A stretch of DNA of 64,000 nt from Phycisphaerae bacterium (GCA_016793805.1 JAEUIZ010000056.1:221773-285772), one strand, 5' to 3'; counted from the first letter of the stretch, positions 39,344-48,368 are shown. Made by a program: numbers and translations. Notes: generated by a model from the sequence alone, not told the origin.

Positions 39344-41403
39344 CCCAGCGCCCGCTCGAGGATCCGGCGAACGACCGGGCCGGCGGTCTGCGATCCGTAG
39401 TAGCGGTTCTCGCGAACCAGCCGAGGGCCGGGATCGTCGATGACCACGAGCACAACCAGTCGCGGCGCTTCGGTCGGGCCGGAGCCCACGAAACTGGCGT
39501 TGTACTGGTGCTCGTAGTACCCGCGCAGGCCGGGCGGCGGGGCCATCCCGGGGGGCGCCTTGCCCAACGGGATCTTCGCGGTCCCGCTCTTGCCGAACAT
39601 CGTGTAGCGCCACCCGGACTCGCTCACGTGCCCGGTGGCGGGGTTGTCCTTGGCGGCCATCTTGGCCTCCATGCTCCGCGCGACTTCCCGAAGGATCGAG
39701 CGGACCATGAGCGCGACGTCCGCTCGCAGAACGCGGTGGATGACCTGCCCGTCGGCGTCATCGGGCCCAGGGGCCGTCAGACGCGCCGGCGGCAGCGTCC
39801 CGGCCAACTCGCCCTCGCGGGCGAACCCGCAGAACGCCCGGACCACCTGGATCGGCGTGACAGCGACCTCGCTGCCGAAGCAGACCGAGGTCTGGGTGTA
39901 CTTGCTCCAGTCCTTCCGCGACGTGACCAGGCCCGCCGTCTCGCCCTGCAGCCCGATGTTGGTCCGCGACCCGAACCCGAAGCGGAGCACGGCCTTCCTC
40001 ATCTGGTCGAACGTCATCCGCTCCCCGCCCTTGACCATCCCGATGTTGGAGGAGTTCACCAGCACCTCGGTCCAGGTCATCGTGCCGCGCTTGACGACAT
40101 CCGCGAGTGGGCGGCCGTAACTCGTCCGCCACCGCCCGTTCTCGGTGTTGAAGACCTCTGCTGGTTTGGCCAGGCCCAGTTCGGTGATGCTGGCCCAGAC
40201 GAAGGGCTTGAAGGTGGAGCCGGGCTCGTAGACATCCTCGACGCAGCGGTTCCGCGCCATCGCCGCGAGGAGATCGCGCCCGGTGTCGGGCTGGATGACG
40301 GCGTACCTGGTCGTGCGGGGCTCGGGATCAAACAGGAGCCCGGAACTCGATCGCCGCTGGCCCCGGGGAAGAGCCGGGACCCAGGGCACGGGCTTGGCGT
40401 CCGGCGGCGGGAGGATCGCGTCCGCCATCGCCAGGACCTCGCCCGTGGCCGGGTCCATGACGATCACGCGCCCGCCGGCGGCCTCACTCTCGCGGATGCC
40501 ACGGAGGAGTTCCTCGAGCGCGATGCGTTGGATCTCGAGGTCGATCGAGAGCCGGATGTCCTTGCCGCGGGTCGCGGGGGAGTAGGCGCCCTGTCCCATC
40601 CAGAGGGGTCGTCCCCGGGCGTCGCGGACGTACTCGATGCGCCCGCTGACGCCGCGGAGTGCGTCGTCCTTGGTTCGCTCGACGCCGAGCACGCCCTGGT
40701 GGTCTCCATTGACGAGCCCGATGATCGAAGCGCCAAGGCCATCGGACGGGTACTCGCGGACGCCGCGGCGCTCGGCGTGAACGCCGGGGATCTTGGCGCG
40801 ACGGACGGCGTCGATGATCGTGTCGTCGAGGATGCCGGAGATCCGGAGATAGCGGAAGGGCACGTCCGGGGCGTCGGCCGCGTCGGGGTCGTCGGGCCAC
40901 TGCGCGGGCGTTCGCAACGCCGCGAGGCGCAGCAGCACCGGGCGCTCGGCCTCGGGCACGCGCTCCAGCGCCGCCACACGCTCCCGATTGGCCTCCATCC
41001 GCGCGAGCAACCGAGGTGCGAACTCCGCCGCGTCGAGCCCGCTCACCTCGGCGAGACGGACGATCGCCTCGTGCGGGGGGTCGGGAAACTCGAGGGGATC
41101 GAGGAACAAGCGGTACCCGAAGCGCGTCGCGGCGAGGAACCGGCCCTTGCGGTCGACGATGTCGCCCCGTGCCGCCGGCACCTCGCCCGCCGACATCCGC
41201 GGCTGCAGGTGCGCCGAGAGGTTCTGGCTCGGCGAGAGTTGGAGTTGCGCGACCCGGCCCAGCACGCCGAGCATGCCCAGCGTGGCGACACACGTGACCA
41301 TGCGCGCGATGGAATCGACACGCGCCGGGCCACTGCCCCACCCGGGCGCGTCCGCGCGCGACGCGAGCCCCTGCGGATTGCTCTCGGGCGCTGGCTGGTT
41401 CAT
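39271..41403 (-). CDS. ftsI: Penicillin-binding protein / FtsI-like transpeptidase
   Basis: 710 residues. One N-terminal membrane segment (about 35-53), a dimerisation domain ('ARGDIVDRKGRFLA' near 78-91), then the transpeptidase domain with 'EPGSTFKPF' (catalytic S396, K399), 'NSSN' (S451-N453) and 'GKSGTAK' (K605-T608). It cross-links septal peptidoglycan. Placement directly after an ftsL-like gene in a cluster with rsmH identifies it as the FtsI (class B PBP) of a reduced dcw cluster. ATG 41403 overlaps the ftsL stop by 4 nt. Confidence 0.92.
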   Translation of the reverse strand: MNQPAPESNPQGLASRADAPGWGSGPARVDSIARMVTCVATLGMLGVLGRVAQLQLSPSQNLSAHLQPRMSAGEVPAARGDIVDRKGRFLAATRFGYRLFLDPLEFPDPPHEAIVRLAEVSGLDAAEFAPRLLARMEANRERVAALERVPEAERPVLLRLAALRTPAQWPDDPDAADAPDVPFRYLRISGILDDTIIDAVRRAKIPGVHAERRGVREYPSDGLGASIIGLVNGDHQGVLGVERTKDDALRGVSGRIEYVRDARGRPLWMGQGAYSPATRGKDIRLSIDLEIQRIALEELLRGIRESEAAGGRVIVMDPATGEVLAMADAILPPPDAKPVPWVPALPRGQRRSSSGLLFDPEPRTTRYAVIQPDTGRDLLAAMARNRCVEDVYEPGSTFKPFVWASITELGLAKPAEVFNTENGRWRTSYGRPLADVVKRGTMTWTEVLVNSSNIGMVKGGERMTFDQMRKAVLRFGFGSRTNIGLQGETAGLVTSRKDWSKYTQTSVCFGSEVAVTPIQVVRAFCGFAREGELAGTLPPARLTAPGPDDADGQVIHRVLRADVALMVRSILREVARSMEAKMAAKDNPATGHVSESGWRYTMFGKSGTAKIPLGKAPPGMAPPPGLRGYYEHQYNASFVGSGPTEAPRLVVLVVIDDPGPRLVRENRYYGSQTAGPVVRRILERALGYLGVRPSPVELAGTVDPSRPAAD

Positions 41404-41687
41404 CTCGCGCTCCTCGCCACGCGCTCGCCGGCGGGTTCCATCGGGGGAAGATCGGCCGCCAGCGGCTTGAAGGTGCCGAGGCGCGACGCCATCTGCTGGA
41501 CCCGCGCGGGAGTGACCGAGGCCGCGATCCGCGCCTTGATCCGCCAGAGGTCGTTGTCCCGATGCTGGAGCCGCAGCCGCGACTCGGCGAGTTCGTGGGC
41601 CGCCTGCGTGCGAAGGTGGCGGATCGTCAGCAGCGCGCACGCCCCGACGCACACCGCCAGCACGACCGCGACCAGTTTCGCGAACAC
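41400..41687 (-). CDS. ftsL: FtsL-like division protein
   Basis: 95 residues. A short N-terminus, a membrane segment ('LVAVVLAVCVGACALLTI', about 5-22), a coiled coil (about 25-60), then 'RIAASVTPARVQQMASRLG', which matches the sparse FtsL pattern of a helix followed by a P-x-x-[IV]-x-x-x-A motif and a leucine-glycine end. Size, topology and position between a division-cluster gene and ftsI are the main evidence; sequence similarity alone is weak. GTG start with AAGGAG 7 nt upstream. Confidence 0.75.
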   Translation of the reverse strand: MFAKLVAVVLAVCVGACALLTIRHLRTQAAHELAESRLRLQHRDNDLWRIKARIAASVTPARVQQMASRLGTFKPLAADLPPMEPAGERVARSAR

Positions 41688-41708
41688 CTCGCCGCTCCTT
41701 CGTGCGTG

Positions 41709-42713
41709 CTAGCCGCGCTTCGCGGGCATCTTGAGGACCTTCCCGGCCTCGATCGCGTCCTCGTCGTCGAGCCCGTTGAGGTCCATGATCTCCTGCACCC
41801 GCCGCGCGGTCCCCAGCACCCGCTGCGAGATCATGCCGAGCGAATCGCCCTTCTTGACGGTGTACGTCGCCAGTTCGATCCGCGCGGGACGCACCGGCTC
41901 CGACTTCGCCGGCTCGCGCCTCGGCGCCACGCCCGGCGTGGGCGGGGTCGTGGGCTTGGGCGCCGCGCCCGCCCGGCTCTCCCGCGGCGGGATGACCAGC
42001 GTCACCCCGGACCGCACTCCGCCGTTGGCGTCCACCTTCCCCGGGTTCGCCTGCGCCAGCGCCTTCCACGCCGTGCCCGTGCCGTAATACTGGCTGGCGA
42101 TCTTCGAGAGCGTCTCCCCGGGCTTGACGACGTGCGTCGCCGCGGGCTTTTTCAGGGGATCGACCACAGGGCCCGCGGGCGTCGGGGGCCGGGCGCTGAT
42201 CGTCGTCGGCACGCCCAAGGGCGCCACCGGAGGCGAGAGCGTCGCCTTGATCTGCTCATCCTTCCTCGAATCGACGCCCGACGCCGGCGGGAGCACGATC
42301 ACGCCGTCCCGGATCGCGCCGCCCGCGGCCGCCACGGCCTGCGCGAGCGAGTCGCCCGCCCGGCGCGGGTCCCGGCCTTGCACGATCTCCGTCACCGGGG
42401 CCGTCGCAGGCGGTTCGCCCGCGGCAGACTGCGCGCCCGACGAGAGCGGGCCCTGCGCGACCGGAGCCGGGTCCGTGGGAGTCGCCGTGACGCCGGTCGC
42501 GGGCGATCCGCTCGGTGTCGGCTGGGGCAGCGACGCCACGATCGCCGGCTCACGCAGCGGAGGCGCGCCCAGATCGGCGATCGGCGTCTCGCTCGATGCG
42601 ACGCGCTCGACCCGCGCCGAGCGCGCGCCCGAGAAGTGATCGCTGATGAGCACGCCCACCAGCAGGACCAGCGAGAAACCCACGATCAGCGCGATCTTCT
42701 GTTCCCGATTCAC
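41709..42713 (-). CDS. LysM-domain membrane protein
   Basis: 334 residues from GTG 42713. Membrane segment (about 7-24), a long Pro/Ala/Thr-rich linker, then two LysM domains: 'THVVKPGETLSKIASQYYG' (about 185-235) and 'TYTVKKGDSLGMISQRVLG' (about 280-330). LysM binds peptidoglycan glycan strands, so the protein is anchored in the membrane and held to the wall. It sits between rsmH and ftsL, where it may guide the division enzymes. The 92-nt gap to rsmH contains no clear promoter. Confidence 0.85.
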   Translation of the reverse strand: MNREQKIALIVGFSLVLLVGVLISDHFSGARSARVERVASSETPIADLGAPPLREPAIVASLPQPTPSGSPATGVTATPTDPAPVAQGPLSSGAQSAAGEPPATAPVTEIVQGRDPRRAGDSLAQAVAAAGGAIRDGVIVLPPASGVDSRKDEQIKATLSPPVAPLGVPTTISARPPTPAGPVVDPLKKPAATHVVKPGETLSKIASQYYGTGTAWKALAQANPGKVDANGGVRSGVTLVIPPRESRAGAAPKPTTPPTPGVAPRREPAKSEPVRPARIELATYTVKKGDSLGMISQRVLGTARRVQEIMDLNGLDDEDAIEAGKVLKMPAKRG

Positions 42714-42805
42714 GTCCAGCGTCCTTGCTGGGCCTCTCGGCCCTGAACCGGCCCCCAAGGGCCTCGCCCGCCTCAACTCGGGGCCGGCCTTGGCCCCGAT
42801 CCACT

Positions 42806-43726
42806 CTAGTCCGCCCCTCGTCCGCCCCGCAACCGCAGCACCCGCAACTTCGCCGATCGGCTCCTCGGATTCGCCGAGACCTCCTCCTCCGTCGGCACGA
42901 TCGGACCCATCGCCTCGCCCATGCCCGCGCGCTCCAGCGCGCCAAACGCCCGCTTGACCGCCCGATCCTCCAGCGAATGGAAGGAGATCACCGCCACCCG
43001 CGCTCCGGGCGACAGCCACCCGTCGCGCCCCGTCGCACCCCGGCCTACCGCCGCCAGCAGCGCGTCCAGGCTGCCCAACTCGTCGTTGACGGCGATCCGC
43101 AGCGCCTGAAACGTGCGCGTCGCCGGGTGGATGGTGCGGGGCTCCTTGCCGATCGCCGAGCGAACCAACTCGGCCAAACGTCCGGTGGTCGATATCGGCT
43201 CTGCCGAGCGCGCCGCGACAAGTTTTCGCGCGATCCGCCCCGCCGCCGGCTCCTCGCCATACTCCCGGATGATCCGCGCCAGTTCCGCCTCCGGGAGCGA
43301 CGCGACCAGGTCCGCCGCCGTCACCCCGACTCGCCGATCCAGCCGCATGTCCAGCGGGCCGTCCCGCATGAACGACAGGCCACGGGCCGCGTCCTCCATC
43401 TGGTCCGACGAGAACCCCAGGTCGGCGAGCACCGCGTCGGCCCGAAGCCCCGCGGCCTCCATCCGTGCCGGGGCCTCGGCGAAGTTCCCACGCCACACCA
43501 CCACCCGCGGCGTCTCGGACCCGCACGCCTCCCGCACGCGGGCCTCCGAACGCACGAGCGACCCGTCGTCCGAGTCGTTGAGCACGAGCGTCCCGCTCGG
43601 CCCGATGGCGCGAGCCAGCCCCGCCGCATGGCCCCCCGAGCCCGCCGTGCAGTCCAAGACCACCTCTCCCGTCCGCGCCGAGAGCGCCGACGCGACCTCC
43701 GCCGGGAGCACCGGCGTGTGCGTCAC
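42806..43726 (-). CDS. rsmH: 16S rRNA m4C1402 methyltransferase
   Basis: 306 residues. SAM motif 'DCTAGSGGHAAGL', 'NDSDDGSL', 'ADLGFSSDQMEDAARGLSF', and the RNA-site signatures 'TFQALRIAVNDELG' and 'VISFHSLEDRAVKR' are diagnostic of RsmH (MraW). It N4-methylates C1402 of 16S rRNA and is normally the first or second gene of the dcw cluster. It starts at GTG 43726, overlapping the M16 protease stop by 4 nt (GTGA). No mraZ precedes it. Confidence 0.94.
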   Translation of the reverse strand: MTHTPVLPAEVASALSARTGEVVLDCTAGSGGHAAGLARAIGPSGTLVLNDSDDGSLVRSEARVREACGSETPRVVVWRGNFAEAPARMEAAGLRADAVLADLGFSSDQMEDAARGLSFMRDGPLDMRLDRRVGVTAADLVASLPEAELARIIREYGEEPAAGRIARKLVAARSAEPISTTGRLAELVRSAIGKEPRTIHPATRTFQALRIAVNDELGSLDALLAAVGRGATGRDGWLSPGARVAVISFHSLEDRAVKRAFGALERAGMGEAMGPIVPTEEEVSANPRSRSAKLRVLRLRGGRGAD

Positions 43727-46512
43727 CACCCGCCCGACCCCGTGTCCTTGGGCGTACCGAGAGGATCGACCTCGACCGCCGCGGGCAGCCCCAGACCCGC
43801 CATCTCCTTCTCGATCAGGCCCTTGTCGCCCACGAGCACCAGGACGCCACGCTCCAACGCCACCGCCGCACGGGCCCTGGCGTTCAGGTCCTTGGCGCCC
43901 AGCGTGCCCATCCGCGAGAGGTCCTGCGCCAGCGTCGCGAACGGGACGCCGTTGCGCTGCAGTTCCCCCGCCACGCCAAGCAACCCGGACAGCCCCTGAA
44001 ACGCCTGGATGGTGTCGGTGCGGAGGGTCTCGCGGGCCTTCCCGACCTCGGCCTCGGCGATGTCGCCCGATCCCCCTGCCGCCGCGATCGCCCCTCCGCG
44101 CAGCCGGGCAAACTCCGCCAGGAACTCCTTGAGTGCCGCGCCCGTCACGCTCGCCTTGACGCTCGACGAGGCGATGAAGTACCCGTTGGCCGGGCCCATG
44201 ACGAACCGCGAGCCCGCGCCATAGGTGTACCCGTGGTCCTCGCGGAGGTTCTGGTTCAACCGGCTCGTGAACGACCCCCCGAGGATCGTGTTGATGAGCC
44301 GCATCGGCACGCGTTCCTCGCTCGCGTAGCGCGGCGCGGGCGCCATGAATCGGATCACCGTCTGCACCGCCTCCGGCCGATCTACCACCACCACGCGCAA
44401 CCCGCTCGCCGGCTTGGCCGAATAGTCCTCGTGCTCGGCCGAGCCCGCCCTGCCCGACCCGCGCCAATCCCCCAGGGCCTTGTCCAAGGCCGCCTTGGCC
44501 TCCTCCGCGGTTACGTCCCCGGCGATGAGCACCGTCGCCGACTCGGGCGTCACGATCGCGGCGTGCGTCCGCCTCACGTCGTCGAGCGTCAGCGGCTCGA
44601 CCGTCGGAAGCGTCCCCGCGGTCGGCATGCCATAGGGGTTCTCGTCGCCAAACAGCACCCGCAGCCCGACCCGGGCGGCGACGATCGTGGGCTCCTCGTC
44701 CTCCTGCCGCAACTGGTCCATCCGCAGCCGCTTGACGCGCTCAAAGTCCGCCGGCGCCATCCGCGGCCGCCGGATCGCGTCGGCCAGCAGCCCCGCGGCG
44801 TCCCCGAACGTGCGCTTCAATGTCTGCATCGACACCGTCAGCACCTCGTGGTCCGCGCCGGCGCTGATCCGAGCCCCGAGCGACTGCACCGCCGAGGCGA
44901 ACGCCGCCGAATCCCGCTCGCCCGCGCCCTCGGTGAGCATCGCCGCCGCCAGCGACGCCACGCCCGCCTTCCCGGAGTCCGAGAGCGGCCGACCCGGCTG
45001 GAACATGACCTGCACGCCCACCAGCGGGAGTTCCGGCTTCCGCCACAGCAACGCCCGCGTCCCGTTGGCGAGCACGAACTCCACCGGCGCGGCGGGCGCG
45101 AAGGCGGGCATCGGCGCGTCCTCGGGCCGCGTGTCGCGGGCGCTCTTGGCCGTCCGCTCGGGCGCCTCGGGGAGCACCGTGATGATCGCCCGGGCGTTCG
45201 GATCGAGCACCCGCGCCGCCGCATCGCGCACGCCCGCGACCGTCGCCTTGCGATACCGGTCCAGGTCGCGCGTGAATCCGCCCGGATCGCCGTAGTGGTA
45301 CTCGTACTCGTTCAGCGCGTCCGCGACCGCCTCGACGCTCTGGAGCCGCGAGAGTTTGCCCATCTCGATGACGGCCTGGCGTTCCGCGAGTTCGCCCGCG
45401 GTCGGGCCATCCTTCGCCAGCCGCGCCAGTTCCTCGTCGACGATCGCCTCGACTCGGTTGAGGTCGGCCTCGGGCCGCGCGAACACCTGCACCGTGAACA
45501 TCGACCCCAACCCCGCGGACTCCTGCGACGCCGAGACCTCCGCCGCCAGTTTCTCCTTCACCACCAGCCGCTGGTAGAGCCGGCTGTTCTTGCCCGAACT
45601 CAGGACCGCGGCCACAAGGTCCATCTCGGCGTCCCCCGGCGCAAACTCCGCCGGGCTGTGCCACGCCATCGACACCAGCGGGAGTTGCACCTTGTCGAGC
45701 ATCGTCTCCCGCACCACCCCGCGAAGCCGCGCCGGCTCGGCCGTCCGGCGCTGCACGGGCGCGCCCGAGGGGATCGTCCCAAACAGCCGCTCGATCATCG
45801 GCTTGATCGTCGCGGGATCAAAGTCGCCGACCACCGCCAGCGTGCAGTTCCGCGGCACATAGAACGTCGCAAAGAAGTCCCGCACGTCGTTCACCGTCGC
45901 GGCCTCGAGGTCCTCGTGCGTCCCGTACACCGCCTCGTGGTACGGGTGCCCGGCCGGATACATCAGCCGGTACATCCGCTCCTCGGCCCTCCCATACGGC
46001 CGGTTCTCCACGTTCTGGCGGATCTCGTTCCGCACCACGTCCCGCTGCTTGTTCAGTTTCTCCTCCGTCATCGTCCGACCGAGGTCCTCGAGCCGATCCG
46101 CGTCGAGCCACAGCAGCGTCGGCAAGAGCGACGCCGGCCCGCTCGAGAAGTAGTTCGTCCGATCCAGCGACGTGCTCGCGTTGTTCGCCCCTCCGCCACT
46201 CTCCATCAGCACGTCGAAGTCGTTGCCCGGCACGCGGGCCGTGCCCATGAACATGAGGTGCTCGAACAGGTGTGCAAACCCGCTCCGGCGGGGCGGCTCC
46301 TCGCGCGCACCCACCCGATACCACAGGTTCACCGCCGCCACGGGCAGCGTCCGATCCTGCCGCAGGATCACCGTCATCCCGTTGGGCAGTTGGTACTTCT
46401 CGAACGAGATGTCCTGCGCCCGGGCCAGAGCCGCAAGCCAGAGCACCGCGACCGCGGCAATCAGCCGCCGAAGACCGACGAGGCCGGAGTGAACGCCGAA
46501 CCGTGTGTGCAT
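43723..46512 (-). CDS. Exported M16-family double-domain zinc protease
   Basis: 929 residues. Signal peptide ('AVAVLWLAALARAQ'). The N-terminal peptidase domain has the inverted zinc motif 'HLFEHLMF' (H81, E84, H85) and third ligand 'RNE' (E163). The C-terminal half repeats the fold without the metal site ('VQVMFQPGRPL', 'RLINTILGGSFTSRLNQNLR'). This is the layout of bacterial pitrilysin/processing-peptidase homologues acting outside the cytoplasm. It heads the minus-strand cluster that continues with rsmH. GGAG lies 8 nt before the ATG, and a G12/C12 tract lies in the leader. Confidence 0.92.
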   Translation of the reverse strand: MHTRFGVHSGLVGLRRLIAAVAVLWLAALARAQDISFEKYQLPNGMTVILRQDRTLPVAAVNLWYRVGAREEPPRRSGFAHLFEHLMFMGTARVPGNDFDVLMESGGGANNASTSLDRTNYFSSGPASLLPTLLWLDADRLEDLGRTMTEEKLNKQRDVVRNEIRQNVENRPYGRAEERMYRLMYPAGHPYHEAVYGTHEDLEAATVNDVRDFFATFYVPRNCTLAVVGDFDPATIKPMIERLFGTIPSGAPVQRRTAEPARLRGVVRETMLDKVQLPLVSMAWHSPAEFAPGDAEMDLVAAVLSSGKNSRLYQRLVVKEKLAAEVSASQESAGLGSMFTVQVFARPEADLNRVEAIVDEELARLAKDGPTAGELAERQAVIEMGKLSRLQSVEAVADALNEYEYHYGDPGGFTRDLDRYRKATVAGVRDAAARVLDPNARAIITVLPEAPERTAKSARDTRPEDAPMPAFAPAAPVEFVLANGTRALLWRKPELPLVGVQVMFQPGRPLSDSGKAGVASLAAAMLTEGAGERDSAAFASAVQSLGARISAGADHEVLTVSMQTLKRTFGDAAGLLADAIRRPRMAPADFERVKRLRMDQLRQEDEEPTIVAARVGLRVLFGDENPYGMPTAGTLPTVEPLTLDDVRRTHAAIVTPESATVLIAGDVTAEEAKAALDKALGDWRGSGRAGSAEHEDYSAKPASGLRVVVVDRPEAVQTVIRFMAPAPRYASEERVPMRLINTILGGSFTSRLNQNLREDHGYTYGAGSRFVMGPANGYFIASSSVKASVTGAALKEFLAEFARLRGGAIAAAGGSGDIAEAEVGKARETLRTDTIQAFQGLSGLLGVAGELQRNGVPFATLAQDLSRMGTLGAKDLNARARAAVALERGVLVLVGDKGLIEKEMAGLGLPAAVEVDPLGTPKDTGSGGW

Positions 46513-46535
46513 CGTGCCGCTCCAAGTGGGGGCGT

Positions 46536-46593
46536 GGGGGGGGGGGGTGGGAGTGAGACGATAGCGCGGGAGGGCGTGGGGGGGGGGAGGGGG
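46536..46593 (+). repeat. Poly-G tracts in the divergent region
   Basis: Twelve G at 46536-46547 and ten G at 46578-46587, followed by A and five G (46589-46593). The first tract lies in the leader of the M16 gene. The second lies upstream of the methyltransferase promoter. They are the longest mononucleotide runs in the window and the region could form G-quadruplexes. Confidence 0.75.
46558..46563 (-). promoter_or_regulatory. Putative -10 element of the M16 protease gene
   Basis: TATCGT on the minus strand, 45 nt before the ATG, giving a leader that contains the 12-base tract and the GGAG site. Confidence 0.35.
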
Positions 46594-46658
46594 TTTGATG
46601 CAGGACGGCGCGACGCCCGCGCGAGCCGCGGCCGTGTCGGCGTCCGTGCCTCGTGTGG

Positions 46659-46664
46659 TATCCT
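46659..46664 (+). promoter_or_regulatory. Putative -10 element, leaderless type
   Basis: TATCCT, 7 nt before GTG 46672 of the methyltransferase-nuclease gene. Confidence 0.5.
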
Positions 46665-46671
46665 TGCCCCC

Positions 46672-48279
46672 GTGACCAAGCGCGAGTCGCCACGCAAGAC
46701 CAGCAAGGCCACGCCCGAGCCCGGCAGCGCCCAGCCCCGGGCCGCTCGCCCCTCCGCGCTCCTCGACACCCGCGTCATCTACTGCGGCGACAACCTCGAA
46801 CAACTCGCCAAACTCCCCGACAAGTGCATCGACCTCATCTACATCGACCCGCCCTTCAACTCCAACCGCAACTACGAGGTCTTCTGGGGCGAGACCAAGG
46901 AGAAGCGGTCCTTCGAGGACCGCCACGCCAGCACGCAGGCCTACATCGACTACATGCGGCCGCGCTGCCAGCAACTCGCCCGCGTGCTCAAGAAGACCGG
47001 CAGTTTCTACTACCACTGCGACTGGCACGCGAGCCACTACGTCAAGGTGATGCTCGACCAGTTGTTCGGAGAGAACAACTTTCAGAACGAGATCGTGTGG
47101 AAGCGCACGTTTGCACACAGCGCGGCCAAGCGATACGGGCCGATTCACGACGTCATCTTCTTCTACACGGGTTCGTCTGAGTACACGTGGAACAAGCTCT
47201 ACCAGCCGTACGACCCCGAGTACCTCGAAACCTTCTTCGATCAGGTCGATCCCGACGGCAGGCGCTGGATGCGTATGGACCTAACGGGGGACGGCGTCAG
47301 GAAGGGCGAGAGCGGCGACCCTTGGAAGGGGATCGACGTAACGGCAAAAGGCCGGCATTGGGCAATCCCGCGAGACGCAGCCGAGTTGTACAAAGCGACG
47401 GGTAAGACGAGCCAGGAGAAGCTCGATGCACTGGACGCGGCGGGTGCGATCCATTGGCCGAAGAAGGAGGGCGGGGTTCCACGCCTAAAGGTCTATGCGG
47501 ACAAGAGCCCGGGCGTGCCGCTCCAATCCGTATGGAACGACATTCGCCCACTACACAACTTGTCCGCCGAGCGTCTGGGCTATCCAACGCAGAAGCCCCT
47601 TCCCCTCCTCGAACGCATCATCAGCACCAGCAGCAACCCCAACGACATCGTCCTCGACGCCTTCTGCGGGTGCGGCACCGCCCTCGTCGCGGCCCAGAAC
47701 CTCGGGCGGCATTGGATCGGCATCGACATCTCGCCCACCGCCTGCCGTGTCATGGCCAAGCGCCTCCGCGACGTCTGCCACATGCGCGAGAGCGAGCCGG
47801 GCCACCGCAAGGGCGACGTGAACTCCTTCATCGTCCGCGACCTGCCCTGGACCATCGCCAAACTCAAGGAGATCCCACCCTTCGAGTTCGAGAACTGGGC
47901 CGTCATCGCCTTGGGCGGCGTCCCCAACAAGGTCCAGGTCGGCGACATGGGCATCGACGGCCGCATCTTCCCCGTTGGCACCCGGCCCGGCGACGAGGGC
48001 TCAAAGAAAACCAAGACCGGCCACACCGGCGCGAGCATGTTCGCCGGCGACTGGTTCCCCGTGCAGGTCAAGCAGATGGACAGGGTCGGGAGGCCGGACA
48101 TCGACGCGTTTGAGGCGGTGATGGAGCGCGAGGACCGGGCCCGCGGATTCTTCGTCGCGTTCGGGTTCAGCAGCGACGCGCAGGACGAGGCCGCGGCGTT
48201 CTGGAAGCGCACCAAGCGCAAGATCACCCTGATCACCGTGCAAGAGATCCTGGACGAGCAGCACGTGCAGAAGATGTAG
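46672..48279 (+). CDS. DNA methyltransferase fused to an Mrr-like restriction endonuclease domain
   Basis: 535 residues. The N-terminal two thirds are a beta-class amino-methyltransferase: catalytic 'YIDPPFNSN' (motif IV, about residue 60) comes before SAM motif I 'DAFCGCGTALVAA' (about 325). The likely target-recognition region, residues about 137-307, has a codon style unlike the flanks. The C-terminal ~130 residues contain 'VGDMGIDGRI' (D429) and 'PVQVKQ' (Q465, K467), followed by 'VGRPDIDAFEAV', the PD-(D/E)xK pattern of the Mrr catalytic domain. This is a candidate one-polypeptide restriction-modification enzyme. No helicase or specificity gene is adjacent. Starts at GTG, TATCCT 7 nt upstream. 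Confidence 0.88.
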   Translation: MTKRESPRKTSKATPEPGSAQPRAARPSALLDTRVIYCGDNLEQLAKLPDKCIDLIYIDPPFNSNRNYEVFWGETKEKRSFEDRHASTQAYIDYMRPRCQQLARVLKKTGSFYYHCDWHASHYVKVMLDQLFGENNFQNEIVWKRTFAHSAAKRYGPIHDVIFFYTGSSEYTWNKLYQPYDPEYLETFFDQVDPDGRRWMRMDLTGDGVRKGESGDPWKGIDVTAKGRHWAIPRDAAELYKATGKTSQEKLDALDAAGAIHWPKKEGGVPRLKVYADKSPGVPLQSVWNDIRPLHNLSAERLGYPTQKPLPLLERIISTSSNPNDIVLDAFCGCGTALVAAQNLGRHWIGIDISPTACRVMAKRLRDVCHMRESEPGHRKGDVNSFIVRDLPWTIAKLKEIPPFEFENWAVIALGGVPNKVQVGDMGIDGRIFPVGTRPGDEGSKKTKTGHTGASMFAGDWFPVQVKQMDRVGRPDIDAFEAVMEREDRARGFFVAFGFSSDAQDEAAAFWKRTKRKITLITVQEILDEQHVQKM

Positions 48280-48362
48280 CCGCGATGCCTCGCGGCCGCG
48301 CCGTGTCCGTGACTCCGCCGGCCGTCTCACCGTCCGTTTCTCTCAACTTCTCCTTCCCACGC

Positions 48363-48368
48363 TACCCT
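48363..48368 (+). promoter_or_regulatory. Putative -10 element, leaderless type
   Basis: TACCCT, 6 nt before GTG 48375. It supports this internal GTG over the upstream ATG 48285. Confidence 0.45.
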
